The notes beneath the pieces were generated by a model. It did no database searches, was not told the origin of the DNA, and was given only the letters and a program-made list of their open reading frames with translations. This document shows positions 1 through 9,861 of a stretch of DNA of 64,000 nt, piece by piece; within the stretch, counting starts at the first letter, position 1; every line of letters starts with the position of its first letter. The DNA is from Enterobacter mori (GTDB lineage Bacteria > Pseudomonadota > Gammaproteobacteria > Enterobacterales > Enterobacteriaceae), in contig NZ_CP104285.1 in assembly GCF_025244905.1 (NCBI RefSeq), positions 2,914,001 through 2,978,000 of the forward strand. The letters run 5' to 3'. The translations under genes were made by a program, and so were the position numbers.

Positions 1-153
1 CATGTTGCCCTGAGCATCGTTGAGCCGACGCGCCAGCCCGCTGCGGCGGGCAGCCCAGGCCATCACCACCATCAGCAGGATAATCAGGGCCAGCGCGCCG
101 GTGACCGTCATCAGCACCGAGCCGGTCGCCGGGAGGGAGTCAGTGGCGTTCAT
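1..153 (-). CDS. fliO: FliO, flagellar export apparatus protein (partial, N-terminal 51 residues)
   Basis: The first 51 codons of a gene that continues beyond the left window edge. The ATG overlaps the fliN stop as TAATG, as expected in a fliLMNOPQR operon. The translation has a short polar N-terminus, one strongly hydrophobic segment (about residues 13-33) and then a basic stretch with several Arg. This matches the single-pass topology of FliO, which helps assemble the FliPQR export gate in the inner membrane. Identity rests on position after fliN and this topology; the diagnostic cytoplasmic part is outside the window. Confidence 0.85.
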   Translation of the reverse strand, partial: MNATDSLPATGSVLMTVTGALALIILLMVVMAWAARRSGLARRLNDAQGNM

Positions 154-536
154 TAGCGGCTCAGACGGTGCATACGTTCAGACGGCGTGATGATATCCGT
201 GATGCGGATGCCGAACTTATCGGAAACGACCACCACTTCACCCTGCGCAATCAGATAACCGTTGATCAGGATATCCAGCGGTTCCCCCGCCAGCCCGTCC
301 AGCGACACCACCGAGCCCTGGCTCAGGCGCAGCAGCTCTTTGATGGTCATTTTGGTACGCCCCAGCTCCACGGTCATTTTTACCGGGATATCGAGGATCA
401 GGTTCATCTCGTCAGAAAATTGCGGTGCAGCCATGGTGTCGGTAATTCCCGCCGCGTGCTGTTCGCTCATTGCATCACCCCAGAGATTATCAATGGACTG
501 ATCGTCAGAACCCGATGAGGTGCTCATATCGCTCAT
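153..536 (-). CDS. fliN: FliN, flagellar C-ring switch protein
   Basis: 127 residues, slightly shorter than the roughly 137 of E. coli FliN. The N-terminal third is polar and low-complexity. The C-terminal half is the SpoA (surface presentation of antigens) domain, with the typical LDIPVKMTVELGRTKMTI strand followed by a GEPLDILINGYLIAQGEV core and the GIRITDII end. FliN forms the bottom of the C-ring, binds FliH for export docking and takes part in CheY-dependent switching. It starts 7 bp after the fliM stop and overlaps fliO by one base, so it is translationally linked in the fliLMNO run. Confidence 0.97.
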   Translation of the reverse strand: MSDMSTSSGSDDQSIDNLWGDAMSEQHAAGITDTMAAPQFSDEMNLILDIPVKMTVELGRTKMTIKELLRLSQGSVVSLDGLAGEPLDILINGYLIAQGEVVVVSDKFGIRITDIITPSERMHRLSR

Positions 537-543
537 GGGGAAA

Positions 544-1536
544 TTACTCCTTGTTTAATGATAGTAATGAAGGCTGAATCATCTGCTCGACCTTCAGGGC
601 ATATTGATTGTTAACCTCGCCGTAGCGGGCCGTGAAGACCGGTACGCCACCCACGCTGGCTTCGATAAACTCTTGCTTATCGAGCGCGATAATGTCGCCT
701 TTCTTCATTTGCATCACGCGGGAGAGGCGGGTACCGACATCCGCAAAGCGTGCCGTCAGCTCCAGCTCCGTTTCCCGCATCTGGCTCGCCAGCAGGCCAC
801 GCCACTGGGTATCTTCCTGCCGGGAGTTGTCCATCGGCGGGTTACTCAGCAGCTCGCGCAGCGGTTCAATGGTGCTGAAGGGAATACAGATGTTGAATTC
901 CCCGCGGTGCGAGCCGATCTCCACCGAAAACGGCGTGGTGACCACCACATCGTTGGGCGATGAGGTGATGTTGGTGAACTTCACCTGGATTTCCGAACGG
1001 ATGTACTCCGTTTTGATTTTATAGATTGAACTCCAGGCAAATTCGTACGCCTCGCGCGCCATCGACAGCATGCGATGGATCACGCGCTGTTCGGTTGGCG
1101 TAAATTCACGCCCGTCGGCCTTGGTCGGGAAACGACCGTCGCCGCCGAACAGGTTGTCTACGGCCATAAACACCAGCCCCGGCGAGAAGGCCATCAGCGA
1201 GGTGCCGCGCAGCGGGTTAAGGTGCAGCAGGTTCAGGTTTGTCGGCACCGGCAGGTTGCGGGCAAACTCGTGATACGGCTGGATCTTAATATTTCCCGCC
1301 GTAATATCCGGGCTACGGCGCAGCAGGTTAAACAGCCCCATACGGAACTGACGGGCAAAACGTTCGTTAATAATTTCCAGCGAATGCAGACGTTCACGAA
1401 TAACCCGGCGTTGCGTATGCGGGTCGTAGGGTTTTATCCCTGCGTCTGTACGGCTGTTATTGAGATCGCTACTGCTCTCAGCATCGGCGTTCAGTAAACG
1501 GTCGATCTCATCCTGTGATAAAAAGCTGTCAGCCAT
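544..1536 (-). CDS. fliM: FliM, flagellar motor switch protein
   Basis: 330 residues (E. coli about 334). The extreme N-terminus MADSFLSQDEIDRLLN is the conserved CheY-P binding segment. The middle domain carries the GGDGR motif region around residue 130 that contacts FliG, and the C-terminus is a SpoA domain resembling FliN (KKGDIIALDK and the following strand). FliM receives phosphorylated CheY and transmits switching to FliG. It lies 5 bp downstream of fliL and 7 bp upstream of fliN, so co-transcription is almost certain. Confidence 0.97.
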   Translation of the reverse strand: MADSFLSQDEIDRLLNADAESSSDLNNSRTDAGIKPYDPHTQRRVIRERLHSLEIINERFARQFRMGLFNLLRRSPDITAGNIKIQPYHEFARNLPVPTNLNLLHLNPLRGTSLMAFSPGLVFMAVDNLFGGDGRFPTKADGREFTPTEQRVIHRMLSMAREAYEFAWSSIYKIKTEYIRSEIQVKFTNITSSPNDVVVTTPFSVEIGSHRGEFNICIPFSTIEPLRELLSNPPMDNSRQEDTQWRGLLASQMRETELELTARFADVGTRLSRVMQMKKGDIIALDKQEFIEASVGGVPVFTARYGEVNNQYALKVEQMIQPSLLSLNKE

Positions 1537-1541
1537 AATTA

Positions 1542-2048
1542 TTACCGCAGAATAAATTCGTTAATAAGGACGTCAGTGACGCGAATGGACTGGTTAAACG
1601 CCAGCGGTTTATCCAGCTCGCTCTTAATGTTGGTAATCAGGCGGCGTTTCCCCTCGTCGGTGGCTAAATCTTCATAGGTCTGATGGGTGAGCAACATAAA
1701 TAAGCGGCTGCGGTATTCCGGCAAATATTTTTCCAGTACGGCAAGTGATTGCTGCTCTGCCACCCGAATAGATAAACCCAGGTACAATACCCGGTCGGAT
1801 TCATTCGCCGTCGGCTTCAGGCTCACGGTAAAAGTATTCATCGAGGCGTAAAGCGGCTCGACTTGCACGGGCGCAGGCGCTGTTTTCACTTCCCCTTCCA
1901 CCACCACGTCTGCCGGTTTGGCGAATTTCATTTCCCAGAACAGGTAGCCGGAAAACCCGCACGCCGCAACGGCAGTCAAAAACATGAACGTCATCAGAAG
2001 CGAGCGAGACCCTCCGCCGCTGGCGACCTTTTTATTTTTATTACTCAT
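1542..2048 (-). CDS. fliL: FliL, basal body-associated protein
   Basis: 168 residues. A short basic cytoplasmic N-terminus (SNKNKK) is followed by one membrane segment at about residues 15-34 and a periplasmic domain ending in INEFILR, typical of FliL. FliL forms rings around the stators and supports motor torque. It is the first gene of the fliLMNO... unit, separated from fliK by 129 bp, so it probably has its own promoter, as in E. coli. Confidence 0.95.
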   Translation of the reverse strand: MSNKNKKVASGGGSRSLLMTFMFLTAVAACGFSGYLFWEMKFAKPADVVVEGEVKTAPAPVQVEPLYASMNTFTVSLKPTANESDRVLYLGLSIRVAEQQSLAVLEKYLPEYRSRLFMLLTHQTYEDLATDEGKRRLITNIKSELDKPLAFNQSIRVTDVLINEFILR

Positions 2049-2177
2049 TGAACGTACACCTGATAAATAAGAGAAGGCAGCGTACTACCCTCGTGTCAAT
2101 ATGGCGGACATTGTAGTCCATTTAATCATCCTGATAATCAGGCGATAAAATTTCATTCCTGAAGCTAATTCGCCACT
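2049..2177 (-). promoter_or_regulatory. fliK-fliL intergenic gap with a small dyad; probable fliL promoter region
   Basis: The only gap above 20 bp in the fliF-fliO run. It holds a 13-base palindrome (CCTGATAATCAGG, 2130-2142) that could form a weak hairpin after fliK. By analogy with E. coli, where fliL starts a separate operon, the class 2 fliL promoter should lie here. I could not assign a convincing FlhDC or FliA site by eye. Confidence 0.4.
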
Positions 2178-3227
2178 TCAGGCAAAGGTATTAATTCCGT
2201 ATATATTTCCCGGCGTGGTGGTTAATAATGTCGGGACGCTGTCGTCATCGTCCGGCTGCCCTTCGCCCTCCAGCTGGGCCTGCTGCTCGCCCGGCGTATT
2301 GTCGCGCTGCTCACCTGCCGCAGCGTACTGTTGTCCCTCGGCGCTGACGTTCGCCTGACCGAGTTGAATCCCCGATTCCGCCATCGCGGCGCGCAGCTGC
2401 GGCATTGCCTGCTCCATAGCGTGGCGAATGTGAGAATGCTCGCTGACGATATGAATGTGCGCCTGATCCTGCTGAACGCGCAGGGAAATTTGCAGTGAAC
2501 CTAGCTCCTCAGGGTGTAGACGGATCTCGGCGCTGTGCAGGCCGTTGCGGCTAAAGATAGCGATATGCTGGCTTACCGACTGCTTCCACTCCGGCGTTTC
2601 CGGCGGGTGATTCACGGTAACCACCTGCTGCGGAGCATGGGCAATGCTGGTGCGTACGGCGGCAGGTAGCGCCACGGCACTGACCGGCGCGGTTGATGAC
2701 ATCTCTGGCGTGGCGACCGTTTCGCTCGCGACCGGCGCAGACTGCGCCGTCAGAGGCGTCGTTGTCACCGCGGGTGATTTCTCCGTCACGCTGAGCGGTG
2801 TTAACGTTTTACCGCCCGGCGCGTCAGGCTTCTCCCCCACCGCAGGCTTGCCAGGTTCTGGCTTCGCCGCTGTCTCCGCGCCCGTCACGCTGCGGGTAAT
2901 CAGCTGCTGTAGCTGCCACTGCGGGCTTTCTTCCCCTTCAACTTCTGTGATGGTCACACCCGTCAGTGCCTCCGCCAGCCCCGGCGGGGCCATCAGCAGC
3001 GTGTCAGCAATCTCCTCATCATTCCCGACTGTCACCTCCGTGAGCTGTTCCGGCAGCATAGCGGCGGGCAGCATCGCCTCGGGCAGCGCCTGCGGATCCA
3101 GACCGGTAAACAGCTGCGCCAGCTTGCCCTCCAGTGCCGGGCCAAAATCCTCGTCAGACAGCAACCCGGCTTTCGGTTTGCCCTGCGCCCCGCCGCCCAG
3201 TAACAGGGCAGCAATATCAATGTTCAT
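2178..3227 (-). CDS. fliK: FliK, flagellar hook-length control protein
   Basis: 349 residues (E. coli 375). The N-terminal two thirds are rich in Pro, Ala, Thr and Glu, as expected for the unfolded ruler portion. The conserved C-terminal export-switch domain begins near residue 210 and includes the EIRLHPEELGSLQISLRV motif followed by the HAMEQAMPQLRAAMAESGI helix. FliK is secreted, measures hook length and flips FlhB (present in this window) to filament-type export. The start ATG overlaps the fliJ stop by 4 bases (ATGA). Confidence 0.95.
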   Translation of the reverse strand: MNIDIAALLLGGGAQGKPKAGLLSDEDFGPALEGKLAQLFTGLDPQALPEAMLPAAMLPEQLTEVTVGNDEEIADTLLMAPPGLAEALTGVTITEVEGEESPQWQLQQLITRSVTGAETAAKPEPGKPAVGEKPDAPGGKTLTPLSVTEKSPAVTTTPLTAQSAPVASETVATPEMSSTAPVSAVALPAAVRTSIAHAPQQVVTVNHPPETPEWKQSVSQHIAIFSRNGLHSAEIRLHPEELGSLQISLRVQQDQAHIHIVSEHSHIRHAMEQAMPQLRAAMAESGIQLGQANVSAEGQQYAAAGEQRDNTPGEQQAQLEGEGQPDDDDSVPTLLTTTPGNIYGINTFA

Positions 3228-3673
3228 AGCCTTTCTCTCTTTTGTCCGGCACGCTGCGCGAATTCATCCATCAGCTTTTGTTCATGTCGGCTCTGAACCA
3301 GCGCCTGCGCCGTCGCCCGGCGTTCAATCAGCGTTTCAAACGCGTTCAGGCGCTGCTTGTTTTGCACCCAGTTCTGTTTGACCTTGTCGACCGCCTTTTC
3401 ACAGGCGTCGACATGGCCTTCCTGCTGCTTAACGACCTGCTTCAACGACAAAATAAACGACTGATGATTAACCAGATCCGCCACCGACATGCCGTTGCCC
3501 ATCATTCCCTGACGCAGGGACTGCTGATACTCCTGCTCGTAGTGCTGCAGCTGTTCATGCTGGGCGACGGCCTGCTGAAGCTGCTGCTGCACGCCGCCCA
3601 GCGCGCGGGTGGTCTTTGTCAGCGTCTCCTCTGCCATGTCACGCAGCAGGGTCATTGGGTTGTTTACCTTCAT
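3224..3673 (-). CDS. fliJ: FliJ, flagellar export ATPase stalk protein
   Basis: 149 residues (E. coli 147), almost entirely alpha-helical and predicted coiled coil: long Gln/Glu/Lys-rich heptads from about residue 10 to the end. FliJ sits in the centre of the FliI hexamer like the gamma subunit of F1-ATPase and escorts chaperones to FlhA. It begins 12 bp after fliI and overlaps fliK by 4 bases. Confidence 0.93.
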   Translation of the reverse strand: MKVNNPMTLLRDMAEETLTKTTRALGGVQQQLQQAVAQHEQLQHYEQEYQQSLRQGMMGNGMSVADLVNHQSFILSLKQVVKQQEGHVDACEKAVDKVKQNWVQNKQRLNAFETLIERRATAQALVQSRHEQKLMDEFAQRAGQKRERL

Positions 3674-3685
3674 GGCGCCTCCGGG

Positions 3686-5050
3686 TTAGTCCCTGACGTC
3701 CGGGAAGAGCCCGGACAGGGTGTGTACGGCGTCATCATAACCGCTGCGTTCGTGGATCGCCTGGTGGAGGTACGCCTCCAGTGACGGGTATTTGTCGATC
3801 GCCAGATCCAGCATCGCGTCGCTGCCTTTAACGTATGCGCCCACGCTGACCAGATCGCGGTTGCGCTGGTACGCAGAAAGCAGCTGTTTGAAACGCTGCA
3901 CCTTGCGGTACTGGGCGTGCGGGATCAGCTCGGTCATGGCGCGGCTGATCGACGCTTCGATATCAATGGCCGGATAGTGGCCCGCTTCGGCAAGACGACG
4001 CGACAGGACGATATGTCCGTCGAGGATCGCCCGCGCGGAGTCGGCAATCGGATCCTGCTGGTCATCACCCTCCGTCAGCACGGTATAAAACGCGGTGATC
4101 GACCCGCCGCCCTTCACGCCGTTACCGGTACGTTCCACCAGCGCAGGCAGGCGGGCAAAGACCGACGGCGGATAGCCTTTGGTCGCGGGTGGTTCACCGA
4201 TGGCCAGCGCCACCTCGCGCTGCGCCATGGCGTAGCGCGTCAGGGAGTCCATGATCAGCAGCACGTTGAGGCCGCGATCGCGAAAATCTTCAGCGATGCG
4301 GGTGGCATAGACCGCCCCCTGCATACGCAAAATTGGCGAGACGTCGGCCGGCGCGGCAACCACCACCGCGCGCGCCAGCCCCTGCTCGCCGAGGATATTT
4401 TCAATAAAATCTTTGACTTCACGGCCACGCTCGCCAATCAACCCCACCACGATGACATCGGCGGTGGTGAAGCGCGCCATCATGCCGAGCAGCACGCTTT
4501 TGCCCACACCGGACCCGGCAAACAGGCCCATGCGCTGGCCGCGCCCCACCGTCAACAGACCGTTGATGGCGCGCACGCCGACATCCAGTACGTTTTTAAT
4601 CGGGTCGCGATGGAGCGGGTTGAGGGTTGGCGTAAATAGCCCCGCCGACGGATTCCCCGGCGCGGGACGACCATCCAGCGGTCGGCCCTGCGCATCCAGC
4701 ACGCGGCCCAGCAGATGCGGGCCCACGGGCAGTTGTTTACCGGCATGGCTGTCGTTTTGCAGAGCGTAAATACGCGCCCCCGGCAGGATGCCGTCGACGT
4801 GCTCCAGCGGCATCAGAAACAGCGTCTGACCATTGAAGCCGACCACTTCGCTTTCAACCGGGATAATGCCCTGCTCCGTCTGGCGCTCCACGATGCACAA
4901 CGCGCCAATCGGCAGCTTCAGCCCAACCGCCTCCATCACCAGGCCCGTGGCGCGCGTCAGCTTGCCGTACTGGCGAAAATCCGGCACCTGCGCCAGTCTC
5001 TCTTCCACCCGGTCGAGGACGGATAGCCATTTTTTTAGCTGCGCGCTCAT
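3686..5050 (-). CDS. fliI: FliI, flagellum-specific ATPase
   Basis: 454 residues (E. coli 457). A Walker A motif GSGVGKS lies near residue 178 and a Walker B region ([12 protein letters not shown]) near residue 265, followed by the [18 protein letters not shown] segment characteristic of type III secretion ATPases. FliI forms a hexamer on the cytoplasmic side of the export gate, with FliH as regulator and FliJ as stalk. The start ATG overlaps the fliH stop by 4 bases. Confidence 0.98.
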   Translation of the reverse strand: MSAQLKKWLSVLDRVEERLAQVPDFRQYGKLTRATGLVMEAVGLKLPIGALCIVERQTEQGIIPVESEVVGFNGQTLFLMPLEHVDGILPGARIYALQNDSHAGKQLPVGPHLLGRVLDAQGRPLDGRPAPGNPSAGLFTPTLNPLHRDPIKNVLDVGVRAINGLLTVGRGQRMGLFAGSGVGKSVLLGMMARFTTADVIVVGLIGERGREVKDFIENILGEQGLARAVVVAAPADVSPILRMQGAVYATRIAEDFRDRGLNVLLIMDSLTRYAMAQREVALAIGEPPATKGYPPSVFARLPALVERTGNGVKGGGSITAFYTVLTEGDDQQDPIADSARAILDGHIVLSRRLAEAGHYPAIDIEASISRAMTELIPHAQYRKVQRFKQLLSAYQRNRDLVSVGAYVKGSDAMLDLAIDKYPSLEAYLHQAIHERSGYDDAVHTLSGLFPDVRD

Positions 5051-5751
5051 TGCGACAGCTCCTCGCGAGCCAGCTGGCAGAGCGCCTGCCAGCGCGTTTC
5101 CATACTGGCGTCCACCTCTGCGTCAGGTGACACCACGCGGCAGCCGCCGGACGCCAGCTGCGCGTCCCGGTGCAGCTCCCAGCCCATCGCCGTGAGCGTG
5201 TCACCCAGCGCCTGCTCAACCGAGGTAAACGCGTCCGGATTCACATACAGCTTAAAGGTACCGTGGAGCAGCACATCCTGTTTCATCAGGCTACGGATCT
5301 GGCTCACCAGGGCCTGGTTATCCACCACGCTGGCGTTGCCGTAGAGTTGCTGCACGGCGGTGAGCGCGAACTGCACCAGACGGCCAGGGATCAGGCTTTC
5401 GAGGTTCTCCAGCGCGAGCTTAAAGTGAGTGACCCACTGTTCCGCTTCACGCAGAACCGTCTGCTGTTCCGCGCGCGCCTGCTCCATCCCCTTTGCAAAG
5501 CCCGCCTCACGGCCTTCTTTAAGGCCCGCCTCATAGCCCTGCTTGCGCCCCTCTTCCTGTCCCTGCTGCTGTCCCTGCGCGAAGCCCTGCTGCTCCGCCT
5601 GTTTCCGCAGGCGTGCCAGCTCGGCTTTCAACTGCGCCTCGGACTGGGCGCTATCCAGCGTCGGCAGCGGCGTTTCAAGGGGTTCCCCGAGCAGATTTTC
5701 AGGTTGCCAGCTGTGCCACTCCTGGGCGTGGGTATCCTTAAACGTAGGCAT
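5047..5751 (-). CDS. fliH: FliH, negative regulator of FliI
   Basis: 234 residues from the ATG at 5751. An in-frame TTG 15 bases upstream is possible, but a GGAGG ribosome site lies exactly 8 bases before the ATG and overlaps the TTG codon, so the ATG is preferred. Residues about 50-95 carry repeated GxxxG-type and Gln/Glu-rich segments ([22 protein letters not shown] in part), the hallmark of FliH-family stalks. The C-terminal region is the FliI-binding domain. FliH dimers link FliI to FliN in the C-ring. The start overlaps the end of fliG by 14 bases. Confidence 0.94.
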   Translation of the reverse strand: MPTFKDTHAQEWHSWQPENLLGEPLETPLPTLDSAQSEAQLKAELARLRKQAEQQGFAQGQQQGQEEGRKQGYEAGLKEGREAGFAKGMEQARAEQQTVLREAEQWVTHFKLALENLESLIPGRLVQFALTAVQQLYGNASVVDNQALVSQIRSLMKQDVLLHGTFKLYVNPDAFTSVEQALGDTLTAMGWELHRDAQLASGGCRVVSPDAEVDASMETRWQALCQLAREELSQ

Positions 5752-6724
5752 CGTCGCTGCCTCCAATCAGGATCTCGCCAGACTCGGCCAGGCGACGGAC
5801 AACGTTGAGGATCGTCTTCTGTTCGGCTTCGACCTGCGACAGGCGAACCGGGCCACGGGAGGCCAGGTCGTCGGTCATCAGCTCGGCCTGACGACGGGAC
5901 ATGTTGCGGAAGAACTTCATGCGCAGCGGTTCGTCGGCCCCTTTCAGCGCGATGATCAGCGTCTCGCTCTCGATCTCCTGCAGCAGGCGCTGAATGCTTC
6001 TGTCTTCCACTTCCACCAGGTTTTCGAACAGGAACATCTCGTCGATAATCTTCTGCGCCAGCTCGCCGTCGAATTCGCGTACCGCCTCGATGGCCGCCTC
6101 TTCCTGGTGAGACTTCATCAGGTTGAGGATCTCTGCCGCCGGACGCACGCCGCCCATCTTGCTGCGCTTCAGGTTTTGACCGTGGAGCAGGTTGTTCAAC
6201 ACTTCGGTGAGCTCCTGCAGCGCAGCAGGCTGTACGCCACCAAAGGTGGCGATACGCAGCATGATGTCGTTACGCTCGCGGTCGTCAAATTTGCCCAGCA
6301 CGTCCGCCGCCTGGTTACGCTTCAGATGCACCAGGATGGTGGCGATGATCTGCGGATGCTCTTCGCGAATCAGATCAAACACCGCCTGCGGATCCATAAA
6401 GTTGAGCGTCTCGATACCGTTGGTGCCCTGATGGGTATCCAGCAGATCTTCCAGCAGCGACGAGGCGCGCTCTTCACCCAGCGCTTTGACCAGCACGCTG
6501 CGCAGATAATCGTTGGTGTTGAGGCTCAGAGCCGCGTACTCGCTGGAGTCTTTCTTGAAATCTTCCAGCACGGCAGCCATCTGATCGTGGGTAAAGCCCG
6601 CCATATTAACCATCGAACTACTGATCTGCTTTACCTCGTGGGCGTTGAGGTGCTTGAACACCTCCGCCGCCAGGACATCTCCCAGCGTCAGCATGACGAT
6701 GGCGCTTTTTTCTGAGGCATTCAT
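5738..6724 (-). CDS. fliG: FliG, flagellar motor switch/torque protein
   Basis: 328 residues (E. coli 331). The N-terminal domain that binds FliF, the armadillo middle domain with the EHPQ-type motif ([12 protein letters not shown] near residue 130) and the C-terminal torque helix with charged residues (about residues 275-305) are all present. FliG converts stator force to rotor rotation and receives the switch signal from FliM. It follows fliF with a one-base TAATG overlap. Confidence 0.98.
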   Translation of the reverse strand: MNASEKSAIVMLTLGDVLAAEVFKHLNAHEVKQISSSMVNMAGFTHDQMAAVLEDFKKDSSEYAALSLNTNDYLRSVLVKALGEERASSLLEDLLDTHQGTNGIETLNFMDPQAVFDLIREEHPQIIATILVHLKRNQAADVLGKFDDRERNDIMLRIATFGGVQPAALQELTEVLNNLLHGQNLKRSKMGGVRPAAEILNLMKSHQEEAAIEAVREFDGELAQKIIDEMFLFENLVEVEDRSIQRLLQEIESETLIIALKGADEPLRMKFFRNMSRRQAELMTDDLASRGPVRLSQVEAEQKTILNVVRRLAESGEILIGGSDDAYV

Positions 6725-8403
6725 TATTTAGGCTCCTTACTCATCCACTGGCGGATCACGAGGGCGATAACGCGCGGCTCCTGCTCTGCCAGCTCACGCA
6801 GCTGTTGACCATTGAGTTCCGTATCCACCCGCTGCTGGGCACGGTGGCGGTTGCTTTTCTCCGCGGCACGTTTTTTCGCCGCGATCTCTTCCTCTCGCGC
6901 CTCTTTCTCCATCTCCAGACGACGAATAGTGGTCTCCTGGTGGCGGAACCAGGCTGGCTGGACCAGCTTGCGCCACATGATCCAGCCGATAATGGCAATC
7001 ACCAGATAGCGGGCAATGGCCATCAGCAGCGCGTAGAAACGATCCTGCTCCCAGAATGGCGGCACCGACTCTTCCACTACGCCGTTAAACGCGGAGTTGA
7101 GAATATTGACGCTGTCGCCGCGCGCGGCGTTGTAACCAATCGCCTCTTTCACCAGGGCGTTGATGCGGGTCAACTCCGCCTCACCGATCGGGCCGGGTTT
7201 ACCCTCTTCACCCTGCGGCAAATGGTTGATGACCACGGCCACCGAGAGACGTTGAATACGACCCGTATTGGATTTGGTATGGGTTAGCGTGCGATCCACC
7301 TCAAAGTTGGTGGTCTCATCACTGCGGTTGTTATACGGCTGGGCTGGCTCGCGGTTGGCGCTGTTACCGGTGGTTTTCTCTTTATTGTCGTCCGCCGGGG
7401 TGTTGAGCGGCTGGGTCAGCGGTGCGGTGGCCGGTGCGGGTGGCGTATTGCTCAATGCCCCCGGCACGCCGCTTGCGCCGCGGCGATTGCCCTGCTCGGA
7501 GAGGCTCGCCTGGCGGCTGCGGATCGCCATTTTTTCAGGCTCGCTGTTCGGCTGATACTGCTCCAGCGTCTGCTCCTGCTCGGTGAAGTCAATCTGCGCC
7601 GTGACCTGCGCGCGAATATTTTCGTCCCCCACCAGCGGGGCCAGAATGCGCTGAATACGCTGCTGGTAGTCACTCTCAATGTCGTTGGTGTATTTCAGAT
7701 GCGCCGTTTGCAAGCCGCGCACGCCGCTTTGGGTCAGCAGGTTACCGCGCTGATCGACAATGGTGACGCTCTCGGCAGAAAGCCCGGTGACGGCGCTGGA
7801 GATCAGATGGGTGATGGCCACCACCTGGCTGTCGTCAAGGGTGCGGCCCTGCAGCAGGTTCACGGTGACTGAGGCGGTCGGTTTTTTCTGTTCCCGGACA
7901 AACATCGACGGTTTCGGCGTAGCCAGATGCACGCGCGCGCTCTGAATAGGCCCGAGATTTTCAATGGTGCGCGCCAGCTCGCCCTCCAGGGCGCGCTGGT
8001 AGTTCACCTGCTCGGTAAACTGGCTGACGCCGAACTTCTCCTGATCGAGCAGTTCAAAGCCCACCGAACCGCCTTTCGGCAGCCCCTGCTGCGCCAGCTT
8101 CATCCGCACTTCATGTACCTGGGATCCTGGTACCATGATGACGCCACCGGCGGTATCAATGCGATAAGGGACGTTGAGCTGCGAGAGCTGCGCAACGATC
8201 GCGCCGCCCTCTTCATCACTGATGTTGCTGAACAGCACCCGGTAGTCCGGCTCCTTTGCCCAGAACATTAAGGCGATGATGACGGAAAGCGCCGCAGCGC
8301 CGCAAATCACCAGCAAAAGCTTCGGGCTGCTGCGAAGTGAGGACAGTATTGATTTAATTCGCTCTGCCGGATTGTTGGTTAAATCATTTAGTGTGGCACT
8401 CAT
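6724..8403 (-). CDS. fliF: FliF, flagellar MS-ring protein
   Basis: 559 residues (E. coli 552). There are two transmembrane helices, near residues 31-49 and 455-476, flanking a large periplasmic part with ring-building motifs (residues about 50-300) and a Pro/Ala/Asn-rich linker around 305-365. The cytoplasmic C-terminus binds FliG. FliF is the assembly platform for the basal body. It is the first gene of the leftward operon and is divergent from fliE across 263 bp. Confidence 0.98.
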   Translation of the reverse strand: MSATLNDLTNNPAERIKSILSSLRSSPKLLLVICGAAALSVIIALMFWAKEPDYRVLFSNISDEEGGAIVAQLSQLNVPYRIDTAGGVIMVPGSQVHEVRMKLAQQGLPKGGSVGFELLDQEKFGVSQFTEQVNYQRALEGELARTIENLGPIQSARVHLATPKPSMFVREQKKPTASVTVNLLQGRTLDDSQVVAITHLISSAVTGLSAESVTIVDQRGNLLTQSGVRGLQTAHLKYTNDIESDYQQRIQRILAPLVGDENIRAQVTAQIDFTEQEQTLEQYQPNSEPEKMAIRSRQASLSEQGNRRGASGVPGALSNTPPAPATAPLTQPLNTPADDNKEKTTGNSANREPAQPYNNRSDETTNFEVDRTLTHTKSNTGRIQRLSVAVVINHLPQGEEGKPGPIGEAELTRINALVKEAIGYNAARGDSVNILNSAFNGVVEESVPPFWEQDRFYALLMAIARYLVIAIIGWIMWRKLVQPAWFRHQETTIRRLEMEKEAREEEIAAKKRAAEKSNRHRAQQRVDTELNGQQLRELAEQEPRVIALVIRQWMSKEPK

Positions 8404-8666
8404 GCCGTATTCCTGTATGAAATAGCACGCATCGGTGATGCGCGTCAGCTCACGAAATTCGCGAGAGTGATGTCGACGATTTCAAAAATATAAGAATTTT
8501 TCAGGCGGGCATTATCGTCTGAAAGACGTTTTTTTTAAGGATAAATAAGCTCAAAGTTCTGTCGGCTTATTGGATTTTCTGAGGTTTTTATTCGCGTGTT
8601 AAGCTGTCGACGTTTAAAAGATGTGCAACAAACAGCAGTTTTTATCTCATTTACCAGGAATTGAAC
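8404..8666. promoter_or_regulatory. fliF/fliE divergent control region
   Basis: 263 bp without a gene between two divergent flagellar operons, with A/T-rich stretches (poly-T near 8530 and 8585). Both class 2 promoters must lie here because genes on both sides start at its edges. FlhDC binding is expected from the E. coli fliE-fliF arrangement. I could not fix individual -10/-35 or FlhDC boxes by reading. Confidence 0.6.
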
Positions 8667-8990
8667 ATGTCAGCAACATTAATGCATGGCGTACTCGATC
8701 AAATTCAGCGTCAGGCGCAGCAGGTCGGCGGGCCGTCTACTCGCCTCCAGTCTCCGCGCGGCGACACGCCCTCTTTTTCTGACGTTTTATTTAACAGCAT
8801 TAACGAAATAAATAAAACCCAGGTCGAGGCAAAGAGCAAAACACAGCAGTGGATGTCCGGAAGTCAAGATATTGCCCTGAATGACGTGATGCTCGCGATG
8901 CAGAAGTCTTCTATTTCATTCAGCTTTGGTATGCAGGCGCGAAATAAAATGATCGGCGCGTATCAGGAAATAATGAATACACCGGTTTAA
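8667..8990 (+). CDS. fliE: FliE, MS-ring/rod junction protein
   Basis: 107 residues from the ATG at 8667 (E. coli 104). A TTG two codons upstream would also be in frame, but an AGGA ribosome site 7 bases before the ATG supports the ATG. The C-terminal half matches FliE: IALNDVMLAMQKSSISF, then MQARNKMIGAYQEIMN. FliE is the first exported rod protein and joins the FliP/FliR gate to the rod. Unusually, it is followed after only 16 bp by cheR, so it appears to head a mixed fliE-che-flh operon. Confidence 0.95.
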   Translation: MSATLMHGVLDQIQRQAQQVGGPSTRLQSPRGDTPSFSDVLFNSINEINKTQVEAKSKTQQWMSGSQDIALNDVMLAMQKSSISFSFGMQARNKMIGAYQEIMNTPV

Positions 8991-9006
8991 GGTCTGCTCC
9001 TATTCT

Positions 9007-9861
9007 ATGAGTGAAATTATCAGCACTTCTGCACGCTTATCCCTGAATACGCTTTCTTTGACCGACAGCGAATTACAGCGTGTCGGGAAATTAATTTATC
9101 AGCGCGCCGGAATTGTCGTCAACGCGCAAAAGCGGGAGATGATTTTTAATCGTCTCTCCCGTCGCGTGCGCACGCTGGGTCTTGCCACGTTCAGCGACTA
9201 TATCGGCCTGCTTGAGTCGCACTCAGAACACCCGGAATGGCAGAACTTTATTAACGCGCTGACGACCAACCTGACCTCCTTTTTCCGCGAGGCGTATCAC
9301 TTCCCGATCCTCGCGGGACATGCGCGCCAGCGCGCGTCGGGCTATCGCGTCTGGTGTACCGCCGCGTCAACGGGCGAAGAGCCTTGCTCTATCGCGATGA
9401 CGCTGCACGAGCTGTTGGGCGCGTCGGTGGCCGGGCCGCGCATCTGGGCGTCGGATATCGACACGGAGGTGCTGGCAAAAGCGGAAGCGGGCGTTTACCG
9501 GCTGAGCGATCTGGATACGCTGACGCTGGCGCAGAAGCGTCACTTCTTTCTGCGCGGCACGGGCGACAACAGCGAGTGGGTGAAAGCCAGACGGGAGCTT
9601 CTTTCCGCCATTCACTATCAGCAGCTTAATTTACTGGACGAGAAGTGGTCCGTACCCGGGCCGTTCGACGCCATTTTCTGTCGCAACGTGATGATTTATT
9701 TCGACGCGCCGACGCAGCAGCGCCTGTTGCAGCGCTTTGCGCGTCTGCTTAAGCCCGGCGGCCTGCTGTTTGTGGGCCACTCGGAACATTTTAACCACGC
9801 ACATATTCCGCTGCGCCTGCGCGGGCAGTCGGTGTATGAACTGACGGAGGCCACACGGTGA
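9007..9861 (+). CDS. cheR: CheR, chemoreceptor glutamate methyltransferase
   Basis: 284 residues (E. coli 286). It has an N-terminal helical CheR domain, then an S-adenosylmethionine binding fold with the ASTGEEPCSIAM motif near residue 120 and the FDAIFCRNVMIYFD segment near residue 220. CheR methylates glutamates on methyl-accepting receptors using SAM, in the adaptation branch of chemotaxis. No receptor gene is in the window. The ribosome site is weak and lies within the fliE stop region, suggesting coupling to fliE. The stop overlaps cheB by 4 bases. Confidence 0.97.
   Translation: MSEIISTSARLSLNTLSLTDSELQRVGKLIYQRAGIVVNAQKREMIFNRLSRRVRTLGLATFSDYIGLLESHSEHPEWQNFINALTTNLTSFFREAYHFPILAGHARQRASGYRVWCTAASTGEEPCSIAMTLHELLGASVAGPRIWASDIDTEVLAKAEAGVYRLSDLDTLTLAQKRHFFLRGTGDNSEWVKARRELLSAIHYQQLNLLDEKWSVPGPFDAIFCRNVMIYFDAPTQQRLLQRFARLLKPGGLLFVGHSEHFNHAHIPLRLRGQSVYELTEATR

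Noticed and set aside
2644..3381. Long plus-strand open frame opposite fliK and fliJ (245 codons)
   Set aside because: Ser/Ala/Pro-rich shadow of the GC-rich fliK frame; no ribosome site, and the opposite strand has clear family proteins.
5543..6715. 390-codon plus-strand frame opposite fliH and fliG
   Set aside because: Composition is typical of an antisense shadow, and fliG/fliH are certain on the other strand.
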